From Mariniblastus fucicola (lineage in GTDB: Bacteria > Planctomycetota > Planctomycetia > Pirellulales > Pirellulaceae), in the NCBI RefSeq assembly GCF_008087665.1, contig NZ_CP042912.1:5890001-5954000 (forward strand): a stretch of 64,000 nt of DNA. The letters run 5' to 3'. Position numbers and translations under genes: made by a program. This document shows positions 1-8,201 of the stretch, in pieces (position 1 is the first letter of the stretch; the number at the start of each line of letters is the position of its first letter). The notes beneath the pieces were generated by a model that did not search any database, had not been told where the DNA came from, and worked only from the letters and a program-made list of their open reading frames with translations.

Positions 1-1
1 A

Positions 2-2956
2 GCACTGGTGACGGATCGAATCGAGAAAGCGATTCGCGAAGTCGAACAGATCAAGGAGATCCGTTCGCAAAGCCGATCGGGGGCTTCACTGATTACGGTT
101 GAGCTTCGCGACGACGTTTACGAACCCGGACCGATTTGGAGCCGCATCCGCGGAAAGGTAGAAGACTCGATCGCATTCTTGCCGGCTGAAGCGTCTCGTC
201 CGCAGTTTGATGAAATCGATGTGCGAGCTTTCGCCTGGATCGGTGCGCTGACGTGGGCTCAGGACAGCGAGCCCAACTATGCGATTCTGGGCCGTTTCGC
301 GAAAGACCTGGAGGACCGAATTCGTGCGATTTCAGGCACCGACGATGTGTCGCAGTTTGGCAAGCCGGACGAAGAGATCGTTGTCGAAGTCGACCAATCG
401 CGACTGGCGAACGTCGGATTGTCTGCTGTCGATGTTGCCGATTCGATCCGCGGCGACGATGCGAGGAACGCGGCGGGGACATTGCGTTCTGACAACGAGT
501 CAATCGCGGTTGAGATGGCAAACCAACTTAATTCTGTCGAAGCCATACGGCAGTTACCGCTGAAAAACAGCGGTGAACAGGGCAATTTTGTGGTCATCGG
601 CGACGTCGCGAAAGTTGAGCGGACGATCGCGGATCCCCCAGCCGAACTTGGTCAGATGAACGGTCAGGCAGCGATGTTGCTTGGTGCGATGGTGCGAAAC
701 CGAAGTCGTATCGACACGTGGAGAGCCGAGCTTGGCGACGTCGTCGACGGGTTCCGTGCTGAACTTCCGCCGGCGATCGAGCTGGTCGATGTGCTGGATC
801 AAAACCAATACGTTCAAGGCCGCCTGTCCGAGCTTTTGGGAAACCTTGCGATCGGATCTCTGGCCGTATTGTGCGTGGTTTGGTTGTTGATGGGATGGCG
901 AAATGCTTTGATGGTTTCGATGGCGTTGCCGTTGGTGTCACTGGCTGTGCTGTCAGGAATGCGAATCAATGAAACTCCGATCCATCAAATGTCAGTCGCC
1001 GGATTGATCATCGCGTTGGGGTTGTTGATCGACAACGCCATCGTGATCGTGGACTCCGTCAGCAGCCAGATTCGTTCGGGAAAGTCTCACCTACAAGCCG
1101 TTTCTGCGACCGGCCGAATCCTGGCGATTCCACTGTTGGCGTCGACACTGACAACCGCTTTTGCCTTCGCGCCGATTTGTCTGATGGAAGGCCCCGCCGG
1201 AGAGTTCGTTGGGGCGATGGCGATGAATGTCGTGATCTCGGTGGCCAGTTCGCTGCTGCTTAGCTTGCTGATCATCGCACCGCTGGCGGCGATGCTGGAT
1301 CGGATCGGAACTCGCGACCAAACATCGGCCGCTGGCGTCAGGCCAGGTTTTCTCAAGCCTGTGTTTGAGCGCATTGTGCTGACATCAATTCGTCGCCCGA
1401 TTCTTACCGCCGCGGGTTGTGCTGCTTTGGCGGCCGCCGGCATCGTGTCAATGTCGATGTTGCCAATGCAGTTTTTTCCTCCGGCCGACAGAGACCAGTT
1501 TCATATCGAAGTCGAACTGCCACCGAACGCTTCGTTCGCCGAACTCAAAACACTCACCAACGAAATCAGCAAGGAATTGGGAAACAATCCCCGCGTGCAA
1601 CAATCGACATGGTTGCTTGGCCGGACGGCTCCCGCGTTCTACTACAACATCATCACCAACCGTCTTGGGGCGAAAAACTACGCGCATGGAATCGTGCAGC
1701 TGGATTCGAAAAAAGACGGCTCTGCGGAGATTCGCAAAGTGCAGCGAGACCTTCAAACCAGGTTTCCGGAAGCGCGTCTGCTGGCCCGACAGCTTGAACA
1801 GGGGCCTCCTTTCACAGCACCGATCGAACTGAGATTCTTCGGCCCGAATCTTGATGTCTTGCGAGAGCTGGGAGAGAAATCTCGCAAGCTACTTTCGGGT
1901 TTGGAAGACGTCGTTCACGTTCGCGTTGAGTTGAACGATTCTACTCCCACAGTTCAGGTTGACGTTTCCACCGAAGACGCACAACTGGCTGGGCTTCGAC
2001 CGGGACAAATCGCGTCGCAGATCAATGCTCAACTGGACGGAGCCGTTGGCGGGTTCGTACTGCAGCAGACGGAACAGATTCCGGTTCGCGTTCGAATTGC
2101 AGGCCATCAACGGGCAAACTTCGAAGACCTGAATCAACTGAGCCTTGTGTTTCCTTCGGCTGACGGCCCGAGGCAAATTCCGCTCAGTGCGGTTGCGGAT
2201 TTGAAGCTAAAGCCAACCACCGCGACCGTTGCCCGACTCAACAGCATTCGCATGCAGGAAGTCCAGGTGTTCCTGCAGGCGGGCACGCTGCCATCGAAAG
2301 TTCAGGCAAAACTTCAATCCAAAATGAAAGAAGTCGGTTGGACGCTGCCGCCTCGGTACTCGATGGAGTTCGGCGGCGAGTCTTCGAAACGCGGCGAAGC
2401 GGTTGGCAACCTGATGGCCAGCGTTGGAATTTTAATTGCTGCCATGATCACGACTTTGGTCCTGTCGATCGGCAGTTTTCGCGGGGCGGTGGTTATCGGG
2501 GCCGTCGCGATGATGGCGGTTGGCTTCGGCGGTGCGTCCCTGTACCTGTTCGGATTTCCGTTTGGCTTTATGGCGATCGTTGGCATCATGGGTCTGATCG
2601 GAATCGCGATCAACGATTCCATCGTCGTGCTGACGGCGCTGCGCGAAGACGAAGCAGCATCAGCGGGAGACGAACAGGCAATCTTGCGGGTCACACTGCA
2701 CGAAACGCGTCACGTTTTGGCGACAACGTTTACGACCATCGCCGGATTCCTGCCGTTGATCCTTGCCGGAGGCGGGTTTTGGCCTCCGATGGCAATCGCG
2801 ATCGCAGGCGGAGTGGTCGGCTGTACGCTGCTGGCGTTGGTTTTTGTACCAAGTTCGTTCGGGTGGTTGGTTCGACGAAAACAGGCTTCGGCGGAATCCG
2901 CTCCGGCAATGATCCGACGCCCGATTGAAGTTTTCCGACAGCACTCCGTGACTTAG
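2..2956 (+). CDS. RND-family efflux transporter permease, 5' end missing
   Basis: This is an inner-membrane proton-driven efflux pump subunit of the AcrB/HAE1 type. The reading frame is open to the first base. The GTG at 8 is not the true start, because the visible residues (TDRIEKAIREVEQIKEIRS) match the family segment that normally follows an N-terminal transmembrane helix and about 50 periplasmic residues. Visible features are the first periplasmic domain, a block of hydrophobic helices from about 840, and the signature GLLIDNAIVIVDS near 1018, which carries the proton-relay Asp pair. A second periplasmic domain follows, then a final membrane bundle (about 2410-2860) with GLIGIAINDSIVVL. 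The first 50-60 residues lie outside the window. The substrate cannot be told from the sequence. Any membrane-fusion partner would lie upstream, off the window. Confidence 0.93.
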   Translation, partial: ALVTDRIEKAIREVEQIKEIRSQSRSGASLITVELRDDVYEPGPIWSRIRGKVEDSIAFLPAEASRPQFDEIDVRAFAWIGALTWAQDSEPNYAILGRFAKDLEDRIRAISGTDDVSQFGKPDEEIVVEVDQSRLANVGLSAVDVADSIRGDDARNAAGTLRSDNESIAVEMANQLNSVEAIRQLPLKNSGEQGNFVVIGDVAKVERTIADPPAELGQMNGQAAMLLGAMVRNRSRIDTWRAELGDVVDGFRAELPPAIELVDVLDQNQYVQGRLSELLGNLAIGSLAVLCVVWLLMGWRNALMVSMALPLVSLAVLSGMRINETPIHQMSVAGLIIALGLLIDNAIVIVDSVSSQIRSGKSHLQAVSATGRILAIPLLASTLTTAFAFAPICLMEGPAGEFVGAMAMNVVISVASSLLLSLLIIAPLAAMLDRIGTRDQTSAAGVRPGFLKPVFERIVLTSIRRPILTAAGCAALAAAGIVSMSMLPMQFFPPADRDQFHIEVELPPNASFAELKTLTNEISKELGNNPRVQQSTWLLGRTAPAFYYNIITNRLGAKNYAHGIVQLDSKKDGSAEIRKVQRDLQTRFPEARLLARQLEQGPPFTAPIELRFFGPNLDVLRELGEKSRKLLSGLEDVVHVRVELNDSTPTVQVDVSTEDAQLAGLRPGQIASQINAQLDGAVGGFVLQQTEQIPVRVRIAGHQRANFEDLNQLSLVFPSADGPRQIPLSAVADLKLKPTTATVARLNSIRMQEVQVFLQAGTLPSKVQAKLQSKMKEVGWTLPPRYSMEFGGESSKRGEAVGNLMASVGILIAAMITTLVLSIGSFRGAVVIGAVAMMAVGFGGASLYLFGFPFGFMAIVGIMGLIGIAINDSIVVLTALREDEAASAGDEQAILRVTLHETRHVLATTFTTIAGFLPLILAGGGFWPPMAIAIAGGVVGCTLLALVFVPSSFGWLVRRKQASAESAPAMIRRPIEVFRQHSVT

Positions 2957-2984
2957 CGTTGGCGATCACTTAGCGTTGGCGATC
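2951..2984. repeat. Two perfect 17-bp tandem repeats
   Basis: The unit acttagcgttggcgatc occurs twice head-to-tail. The first copy contains the TAG stop codon of the RND gene, so duplication extended the 3' untranslated region without altering the protein. Confidence 0.9.
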
Positions 2985-3021
2985 ACGCATTCAGGATGGC
3001 AATGCGGCCCTGATTGACTTT

Positions 3022-3094
3022 GTGGCACAGGGCACAGCGAAATAAGAAAGCCGAAGCTGGACCGATGCAATCACAGGCTGGAAGCCTATGCCAC
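3022..3094. repeat. Degenerate hairpin element with GTGGCA ends
   Basis: The right end reads ACAGGCTGGAAGCCTATGCCAC. Its reverse complement starts GTGGCATAGGC, and the left end at 3022 starts GTGGCACAGG. The right arm is itself a small hairpin (AGGCT-GGA-AGCCT). The same design recurs at 13824-13891. It lies in the 224-bp gap between the RND gene and the M50 protease, where no gene is seen. Confidence 0.65.
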
Positions 3095-3180
3095 CTCGGA
3101 CTTCGAATCAGCATCAGTGCGTTACTGGCGGCGGAATGTTAAACTTATAGCTTCAACCTTTCCAACCCTCGGGCGTTGCC

Positions 3181-4002
3181 GTGTTATTGCGTGAACCTGG
3201 TCAGACTCCATACGACTTGAAATTTAATGTGCTTGGCTTTCCGTGCCGGGTTCATCCCGCGTTCTTCATCCTACCGGTGTTGTTCAGCCAGGGCTTTCTG
3301 CAAATATTTGACGTCAACGCCGGCTTGGGCGTGATCATCGTTGCCGCGGTGTTTTTCATTTCAGTTTTGGTCCATGAGCTTGGGCACACACTCGCGTTTC
3401 GATACTTTGGCATCGACTCGCACGTCGTCCTGTACTGGATGGGCGGCCTCGCGATTCCCGGTGGCAGCGGCGGAATGGGAAGCTGGAAAGCTGGTCGTAC
3501 TCGCAGTCTCAAACCGAACGAACAGATTATCGTTTCTTTGGCCGGGCCGATTGCGGGATTGTTGCTGGCAGCACTTTTCGTCGTGGTGATCGCGATTCTC
3601 ACAGGTGGTGTTTCGTTGCGATGGGCCGGGCCGTTTCCGCTTCCGCAATACAGTGTCGACGGCTCGATTCTGGCAGACTCTCAACCGCTACACATGTTTA
3701 TTTGGGTTAGCGTTGTCATCAATGTCGTCCTCAATATTTTCAACCTGCTGCCGGTGTTTCCACTCGATGGTGGACAAGTCGCGCGGCAACTGTTTGTCAA
3801 AGCCGATCCTTGGGCGGGCGTTCGCAAGAGCACGATTCTGTCGCTGTGCGTCGCCGTATTTATTGCCTTGTTTTCGCTGCAACGGGGCGACACATTCCTC
3901 GCGATATTCTTTGGCTTCATGGCGTACAGCAACTATCAGTCAATGCTGATGGGCGGCGGAGGTGGCTTTGGGGGAGGCGGCGGCAATCGAAGGCCGTGGT
4001 AG
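3181..4002 (+). CDS. M50 family (site-2-protease-like) membrane metalloprotease
   Basis: This is a multi-pass membrane zinc protease of 273 residues. The zinc site HELGH is at residues 65-69 inside the second hydrophobic helix. The third metal ligand sits in the family motif NLLPVFPLDGGQ near residue 190. About five to six hydrophobic segments are visible and there is no PDZ domain, so it resembles the short SpoIVFB/Rv-type M50 members rather than RseP. The C-terminus is a low-complexity glycine run (GGGGGFGGGGG) before NRRPW. The start is GTG at 3181, chosen because the cytoplasmic leader before the first helix fits the family. The AAA ATPase begins 12 bp downstream and the two are probably co-transcribed. 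The substrate is unknown. Confidence 0.85.
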   Translation: MLLREPGQTPYDLKFNVLGFPCRVHPAFFILPVLFSQGFLQIFDVNAGLGVIIVAAVFFISVLVHELGHTLAFRYFGIDSHVVLYWMGGLAIPGGSGGMGSWKAGRTRSLKPNEQIIVSLAGPIAGLLLAALFVVVIAILTGGVSLRWAGPFPLPQYSVDGSILADSQPLHMFIWVSVVINVVLNIFNLLPVFPLDGGQVARQLFVKADPWAGVRKSTILSLCVAVFIALFSLQRGDTFLAIFFGFMAYSNYQSMLMGGGGGFGGGGGNRRPW

Positions 4003-4014
4003 CGGTGGTCGACG

Positions 4015-5070
4015 ATGAGCGAACCGAACCTTGATCGCGACGCAGCGTTTCTACGAGGCGTCTATCTCCGCGAAAATTTCGACTTCGGTGCAAGATCCAG
4101 CGCGATTCCAGAGCCGCCCGCGGAAGAAGTCGAGCCCGCTCAGCCATCTCGAGATGCGGACGACACGCTGTTCATGACCGATGACGAGTTCATCAAATCG
4201 ATCACAACATTGTCCGATTCAGACGTCCTGCCGCGAGCTTCAATCAGCCCTACAGGAGTGCAAGAATCAACCTCTCTGGACCCTTTCGCTTCACCCGAGT
4301 CAGAATTACTGCCGTCAGATCCACGCATCGAAAAGGTTGCTCGCAAGGATCGGTTTCCGTTTTCAATTTCATGGGTCAAGGATTTGGAATTGGAGTTCAA
4401 AACCGCGGTCACGTTTCTGGTCGGTGAAAACGGAAGCGGAAAATCGACTTTGATCGAAGCCATTGCGTCGCTGGCTGGATATCCGGTTTGCGGCGGCGGC
4501 CACAACGATGTCGCCAGTTCGTTTGGCCCCGAACGTCACAGCGAACTGGCTCAGGCGATGTATCCGCATTTCAAAAAGCGGCCTCGGGATGGTTACTTTT
4601 TCCGTGCCGAGTTCTATGCCCAGTTTGCTTCGCTACTCGATCGGCGGCAACGCGATCCCGACTTCAAAGGTGACCCGTACAAGCGTTACGGCGGTCAGTC
4701 TCCGCATACGCGCTCGCACGGCGAGTCGTTTCTTGATTTGATCAACCACCGGATCGGCAGCGGATTGTATTTGATGGACGAGCCCGAGTCCGCACTCTCG
4801 CCGCAGCGTCAACTTTCTTTATTGGCCGCGATGGCAAAATCGGTGAAGTCCGGAAAGACGCAGTTCATCATCGCGACTCATTCGCCAATTTTGATGACGT
4901 TCCCCGGAGCCACGATTCTTGGTCTGGATTCGGATTCAATTGCCGAAACGACGCTCGAGGAGACAACCCATTTTCAGTTGACCCGCGGGATTCTGGAGTT
5001 CCCTGAAAAATACTGGCGTCACCTGACCGAGGATGCCAGCGAAAATTCCGCCGGTGACGACCACCAATAG
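4015..5070 (+). CDS. AAA family ATPase (ABC-ATPase-like fold)
   Basis: A soluble ATPase of 351 residues. Walker A, GENGSGKST, is near residues 137-145. Walker B, LYLMDEPESAL, is near 251 and includes the catalytic Glu. The switch His is in ATHSP near 289. SHGESF near 240 acts as the signature-like loop. This is the compact predicted-ATPase layout of the AAA_15/AAA_23 groups, and no transmembrane partner is seen. The first ~105 residues are an acidic, low-complexity extension without recognisable domain, longer than usual. The gene starts 12 bp after the M50 protease gene, which suggests one operon, but the functional link is not evident. The role is unknown. Confidence 0.82.
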   Translation: MSEPNLDRDAAFLRGVYLRENFDFGARSSAIPEPPAEEVEPAQPSRDADDTLFMTDDEFIKSITTLSDSDVLPRASISPTGVQESTSLDPFASPESELLPSDPRIEKVARKDRFPFSISWVKDLELEFKTAVTFLVGENGSGKSTLIEAIASLAGYPVCGGGHNDVASSFGPERHSELAQAMYPHFKKRPRDGYFFRAEFYAQFASLLDRRQRDPDFKGDPYKRYGGQSPHTRSHGESFLDLINHRIGSGLYLMDEPESALSPQRQLSLLAAMAKSVKSGKTQFIIATHSPILMTFPGATILGLDSDSIAETTLEETTHFQLTRGILEFPEKYWRHLTEDASENSAGDDHQ

Positions 5071-5181
5071 ATTCAACAGATTTCGAACACCAAGTGCTGC
5101 AGGGCAAAATCGAAGGCTCGAGATTCGAGACCGCGAACGAGTTCTCGGCCGGAGCATCCGAACCCGATCGGAATGGCGCAG

Positions 5182-5209
5182 AAAAAAAGCCCACCGAATG
5201 CGGTGGGCT
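5182..5209 (-). terminator. Rho-independent terminator of the lysine-rich protein gene
   Basis: On the minus strand a 9-bp perfect stem (AGCCCACCG / CGGTGGGCT, loop CATT) is followed by a run of T. It lies just past the stop of the 5230-5685 gene. Confidence 0.9.
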
Positions 5210-5229
5210 GTGTGTGAAAGAGCGTCGGC

Positions 5230-5685
5230 TCAGGCCTTCTTCTTTTTGGCAGCTTTTTTCTTCGTCGCCTTTTTGGTGGCGGCTTTTTTCTTGGTAGCTT
5301 TCTTTTTTGGTGCTACGGGCTCGCCAGTTTCCGGATCGATTTCCGGCTCCTCAATGACTTCTTCTTTCACTTTTTGAACAAAGTGAGGCGGTTTACCTTC
5401 GGGGCTGAGTTCCTTGGCCCGTTTCTCCGCGGCTTTACGCTGGTTGAATTCATACAATGCGACGCGCTTCATCTGGTGATTGAAAACGCCCCAGAAAATA
5501 CGCAAGCGAACATCCGCATCAGCAGCAGCTCTGGACTTTCGTTTCTTGGCTGGCTTTTTCTTTTTCTTCTTGGGTGCTTCCGCGTCGTCGCCCTCATCAG
5601 CCCCTTTTTTCTTGGTGGCTTTCTTCTTGGTCGTCGCTTTTTTTGCTGTGGTGGAAGCTTTCTTCTTGGTCGCCTTTTTGGCCAT
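5230..5685 (-). CDS. Lysine/alanine-rich histone-H1-like protein
   Basis: 151 residues in three parts. The N-terminal tail is very basic (residues 1-52, KKATKKK and KKKKKKPAKKRK runs). The central segment is non-repetitive (about 58-110, RLRIFWGVFNHQMKRVALYE onward). The C-terminal tail is again KKAATKKATKKKAAKKK. Such tails resemble eukaryotic H1 and the bacterial Hc1/AlgP-type DNA-binding proteins, so DNA or nucleoid binding is a reasonable inference. The central segment is not a fold I can name. The gene stands alone with its own terminator. The opposite strand is spuriously open because lysine codons read as Phe/Leu. Repeat tracts of AAG/AAA codons make length variation by slippage likely. 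Confidence 0.8.
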   Translation of the reverse strand: MAKKATKKKASTTAKKATTKKKATKKKGADEGDDAEAPKKKKKKPAKKRKSRAAADADVRLRIFWGVFNHQMKRVALYEFNQRKAAEKRAKELSPEGKPPHFVQKVKEEVIEEPEIDPETGEPVAPKKKATKKKAATKKATKKKAAKKKKA

Positions 5686-5933
5686 GATCTCTATCGTTGA
5701 ATGGAGAATTAGGAATGCAAACCGCGCCTAAAAATGAATAATGGACGCATTCTGGGGCTTTTGCGAACCGCAAAGTATATTTGCTTCTGCCCGAATTGCC
5801 TACTGCACTGGGCCAACTGGGTCTAAAATTGAAGACCATTCGTTTTTCATAATCAATCCGTCAATTTGAACGGCCCAGATGACCCGTCCACCGGGTTCAA
5901 CATTCTGCCGTTTCATGTATTTTTACGCACAAT

Positions 5934-6623
5934 ATGCCAGATCCTCCTCCGGAACCCAAAACTCGATATGAGCTAACCGATCCGGATGTTCGGCTGATGC
6001 TGCGTGTCCGCGACGGTGATGAAGCCGCGTTTCGAGAGTTGGTGGAGAAATATCAGGGGCGACTGGTTGGGATTCTCACGCATCTGGTCAGTGATCGCGA
6101 AACCGCTGAAGACCTCGCCCAGGACGTCTTCCTACGAGTCTATCGAGCACGAGAACGGTATCAGCCGACGGCCAAATTCTCGACGTGGTTGTTCACGATC
6201 ACACACAATGTTGCCAGCAACTCCCTGAGAAAGTCTTCCAGGCGAAAAGAAATCAACCTTGTTTCGTCTCCGTCGGGTTCAATGCCAGTGCGGCCTCTGG
6301 AAATGATGGCGAAAGAGAAAAGTGGCCTCATGCCGGCCCGACAACTTCTCAATTCGGAGATGGAGAAAGTCATGATGGCAGCAATCGAACAGCTCGGCGA
6401 GCGACAGCGTATTGCGACGATCCTCTCCAAGTTCGAAGGAATGAGCTATATGGAAATCGGTGAAACGATGGGACTGACGACGCAAGCAGTCAAGTCACTC
6501 TTGTCACGGGCTCGCAACAATCTTAAAGACATCCTCAAACCGTACCTCGAATCGGGCGGTCTGCAGGAAAGCATGGCTGAGGGATTTAACGAAGAACCAA
6601 ACGACGAGGCTCAAGGACATTGA
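5934..6623 (+). CDS. ECF-type RNA polymerase sigma factor
   Basis: 229 residues with the two sigma-70 domains of the extracytoplasmic-function class. Region 2 runs from about residue 33 to 100, with DRETAEDLAQDVFLRVYRA and the STWLFTITHNVASN helix used in -10 recognition. Region 4 runs from about 155 to 205 (LGERQRIATILSKFEGMSY ... TTQAVKSLLSRARNNL), a helix-turn-helix for the -35 element. The linker of about 40 residues is longer than usual. The C-terminal tail is acidic. The next gene starts at the stop codon and looks like its anti-sigma partner. The target promoters are unknown. Confidence 0.93.
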   Translation: MPDPPPEPKTRYELTDPDVRLMLRVRDGDEAAFRELVEKYQGRLVGILTHLVSDRETAEDLAQDVFLRVYRARERYQPTAKFSTWLFTITHNVASNSLRKSSRRKEINLVSSPSGSMPVRPLEMMAKEKSGLMPARQLLNSEMEKVMMAAIEQLGERQRIATILSKFEGMSYMEIGETMGLTTQAVKSLLSRARNNLKDILKPYLESGGLQESMAEGFNEEPNDEAQGH

Positions 6624-6625
6624 CA

Positions 6626-8131
6626 ATGGCCAGCGAACCAGCCAAAACCAGTGAAGAAATCGACAGCGAGTTGCTTACGGCGTACCTCGACGGTGAGCTT
6701 TCTGATGCCGATTGCATCGGAGTCGAAAAACGTCTTGCCGAAGACCCGGGCTTTCATCGCAAAATGTGCGAATTGCAAAACGCCTGGGACATGCTCGACA
6801 GCCTTCCTCTGATCCAACCGAACAGCCAATTCGTTCAGACGACGATCGAGATGGCTATCGCTGGCAAGGACTCCAGGAAAACATTGCTGACTGGAAAAGT
6901 CCTCAGAGCTTTGATGCTGTTGCTGATCCCGGCCGCATTGTTCGGCGTCAGCTATTTCGTCAAACGTGAATCGATCGAGCAACCGGAACGCGAACTGGTT
7001 TACGATTTGCCGCTAATCGAAAATCATGATCGCTATAGCAAAGTCATTTTTGGAAACAACGCCGAAAGCGGCATCACGTTTCTGAAATCCGTTTACGCGA
7101 AAGGCCTGTTCCGCGAAGTGGACGACCTGTTCCCCGTCGACTCGCGAAGTGAATCGCTAAACGATTTCGAGCCAGCATCACTGCCGCCGAATCCGCAAAA
7201 GATTCGGGACCGGAGTGACCGGCTTTCTCGCTTGACGGACGAGGAACGAGCTGAACTTTTTGAGAAGAAAACCAAGTTCGAAGCGATCAACGAATCGCAA
7301 AAGGAAACTTTGCGAGAGTTTCACGACCTGCTGGCGGACGAACCTGAGCGGGACAAGCTGGTCGACGTCATGGCGTCCTATTATGACTGGCTGAAAATTC
7401 TCGGAGCAAGTCAGCGAGCGAATTTGCTGGACTTGCCGCCGGAAGATCGACTCAAAGAAATCGGTCGCATCACGCGGCAACAGGCGCAGGACGCGTTCGG
7501 CACTATCGGATCGACCAAACTTCCCCCCAACGACGCGGTTCTGTTTTACAAGTGGTACGACTTTTCGGTCGACTATTACGAGCCAGAAATTCGCGAGCGA
7601 ACGGGCAAAGTTTTGACTGAGATGCGAAAAGCAAAAGGTCTGCCGACCAACGAAATGGTGATTGACCGCATCAAGTCAGGACCGATCGAGGAGTTGGTTG
7701 AGTTCCTGATGCGAAACGATCGGGAGAACTTTGGCCAGATCCTTTGCGACAACACGCGTAGCTGGAACATCGGCATCGATTACTTGCGAGCCATCGTTTC
7801 CGATGAAGCCGGTTCAATCATCGACCAGCCGGATTTTACGGAACAGGACCGCCAGGAGCTGATTCTGAAATGGATCGAAGCCGCCAACCGGGCTCGGTTT
7901 CCCATCAAGTCATCTGAGCTGAAATCGTTCTATGCGGAACTGACGCAGGAACAACGGGACAAACTGGACAACCTCCATCCCGACCAATGGTACGACTCGC
8001 TGACGCGAATGTACTGGGAAAAGAAAATTGGCCAAACCCGATCCGCTCCATCGGAAGACGAAGCGTTTCAAAGGTTCCTTCGCCAAAGCGGCTGGGAAAC
8101 CGAATTCGGGACTGGCGAAGACGATTCCTGA
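6626..8131 (+). CDS. Anti-sigma-factor-like membrane protein with long extracytoplasmic domain
   Basis: The N-terminal part (residues 1-75) has the anti-sigma signature LLTAYLDGELSDAD followed by a helix pair. One transmembrane helix lies at about 93-112. The remaining ~390 residues would be outside the cytoplasm. They are charged and helical, with no domain I recognise. The zinc ligands (HxxxCxxC) of ZAS anti-sigma factors are absent. I chose ATG at 6626. A TTG at 6620 overlapping the sigma stop codon is also possible. Position directly after the ECF sigma gene argues that it binds and holds that sigma factor at the membrane, with the outer domain sensing an envelope signal. That role is inferred. 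Confidence 0.75.
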   Translation: MASEPAKTSEEIDSELLTAYLDGELSDADCIGVEKRLAEDPGFHRKMCELQNAWDMLDSLPLIQPNSQFVQTTIEMAIAGKDSRKTLLTGKVLRALMLLLIPAALFGVSYFVKRESIEQPERELVYDLPLIENHDRYSKVIFGNNAESGITFLKSVYAKGLFREVDDLFPVDSRSESLNDFEPASLPPNPQKIRDRSDRLSRLTDEERAELFEKKTKFEAINESQKETLREFHDLLADEPERDKLVDVMASYYDWLKILGASQRANLLDLPPEDRLKEIGRITRQQAQDAFGTIGSTKLPPNDAVLFYKWYDFSVDYYEPEIRERTGKVLTEMRKAKGLPTNEMVIDRIKSGPIEELVEFLMRNDRENFGQILCDNTRSWNIGIDYLRAIVSDEAGSIIDQPDFTEQDRQELILKWIEAANRARFPIKSSELKSFYAELTQEQRDKLDNLHPDQWYDSLTRMYWEKKIGQTRSAPSEDEAFQRFLRQSGWETEFGTGEDDS

Positions 8132-8201
8132 TCAGCCGCTGCACTTCAGCTCGAACGTTGGTCTGCAAGCTCGATGCGGAATCGCGACGCGATAGCGACT
8201 G

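Noticed and set aside
8-10. GTG as the real start of the RND transporter
   Set aside because: The codons before it remain open and the protein would lack the first transmembrane helix and periplasmic segment, so the gene is cut by the window edge.
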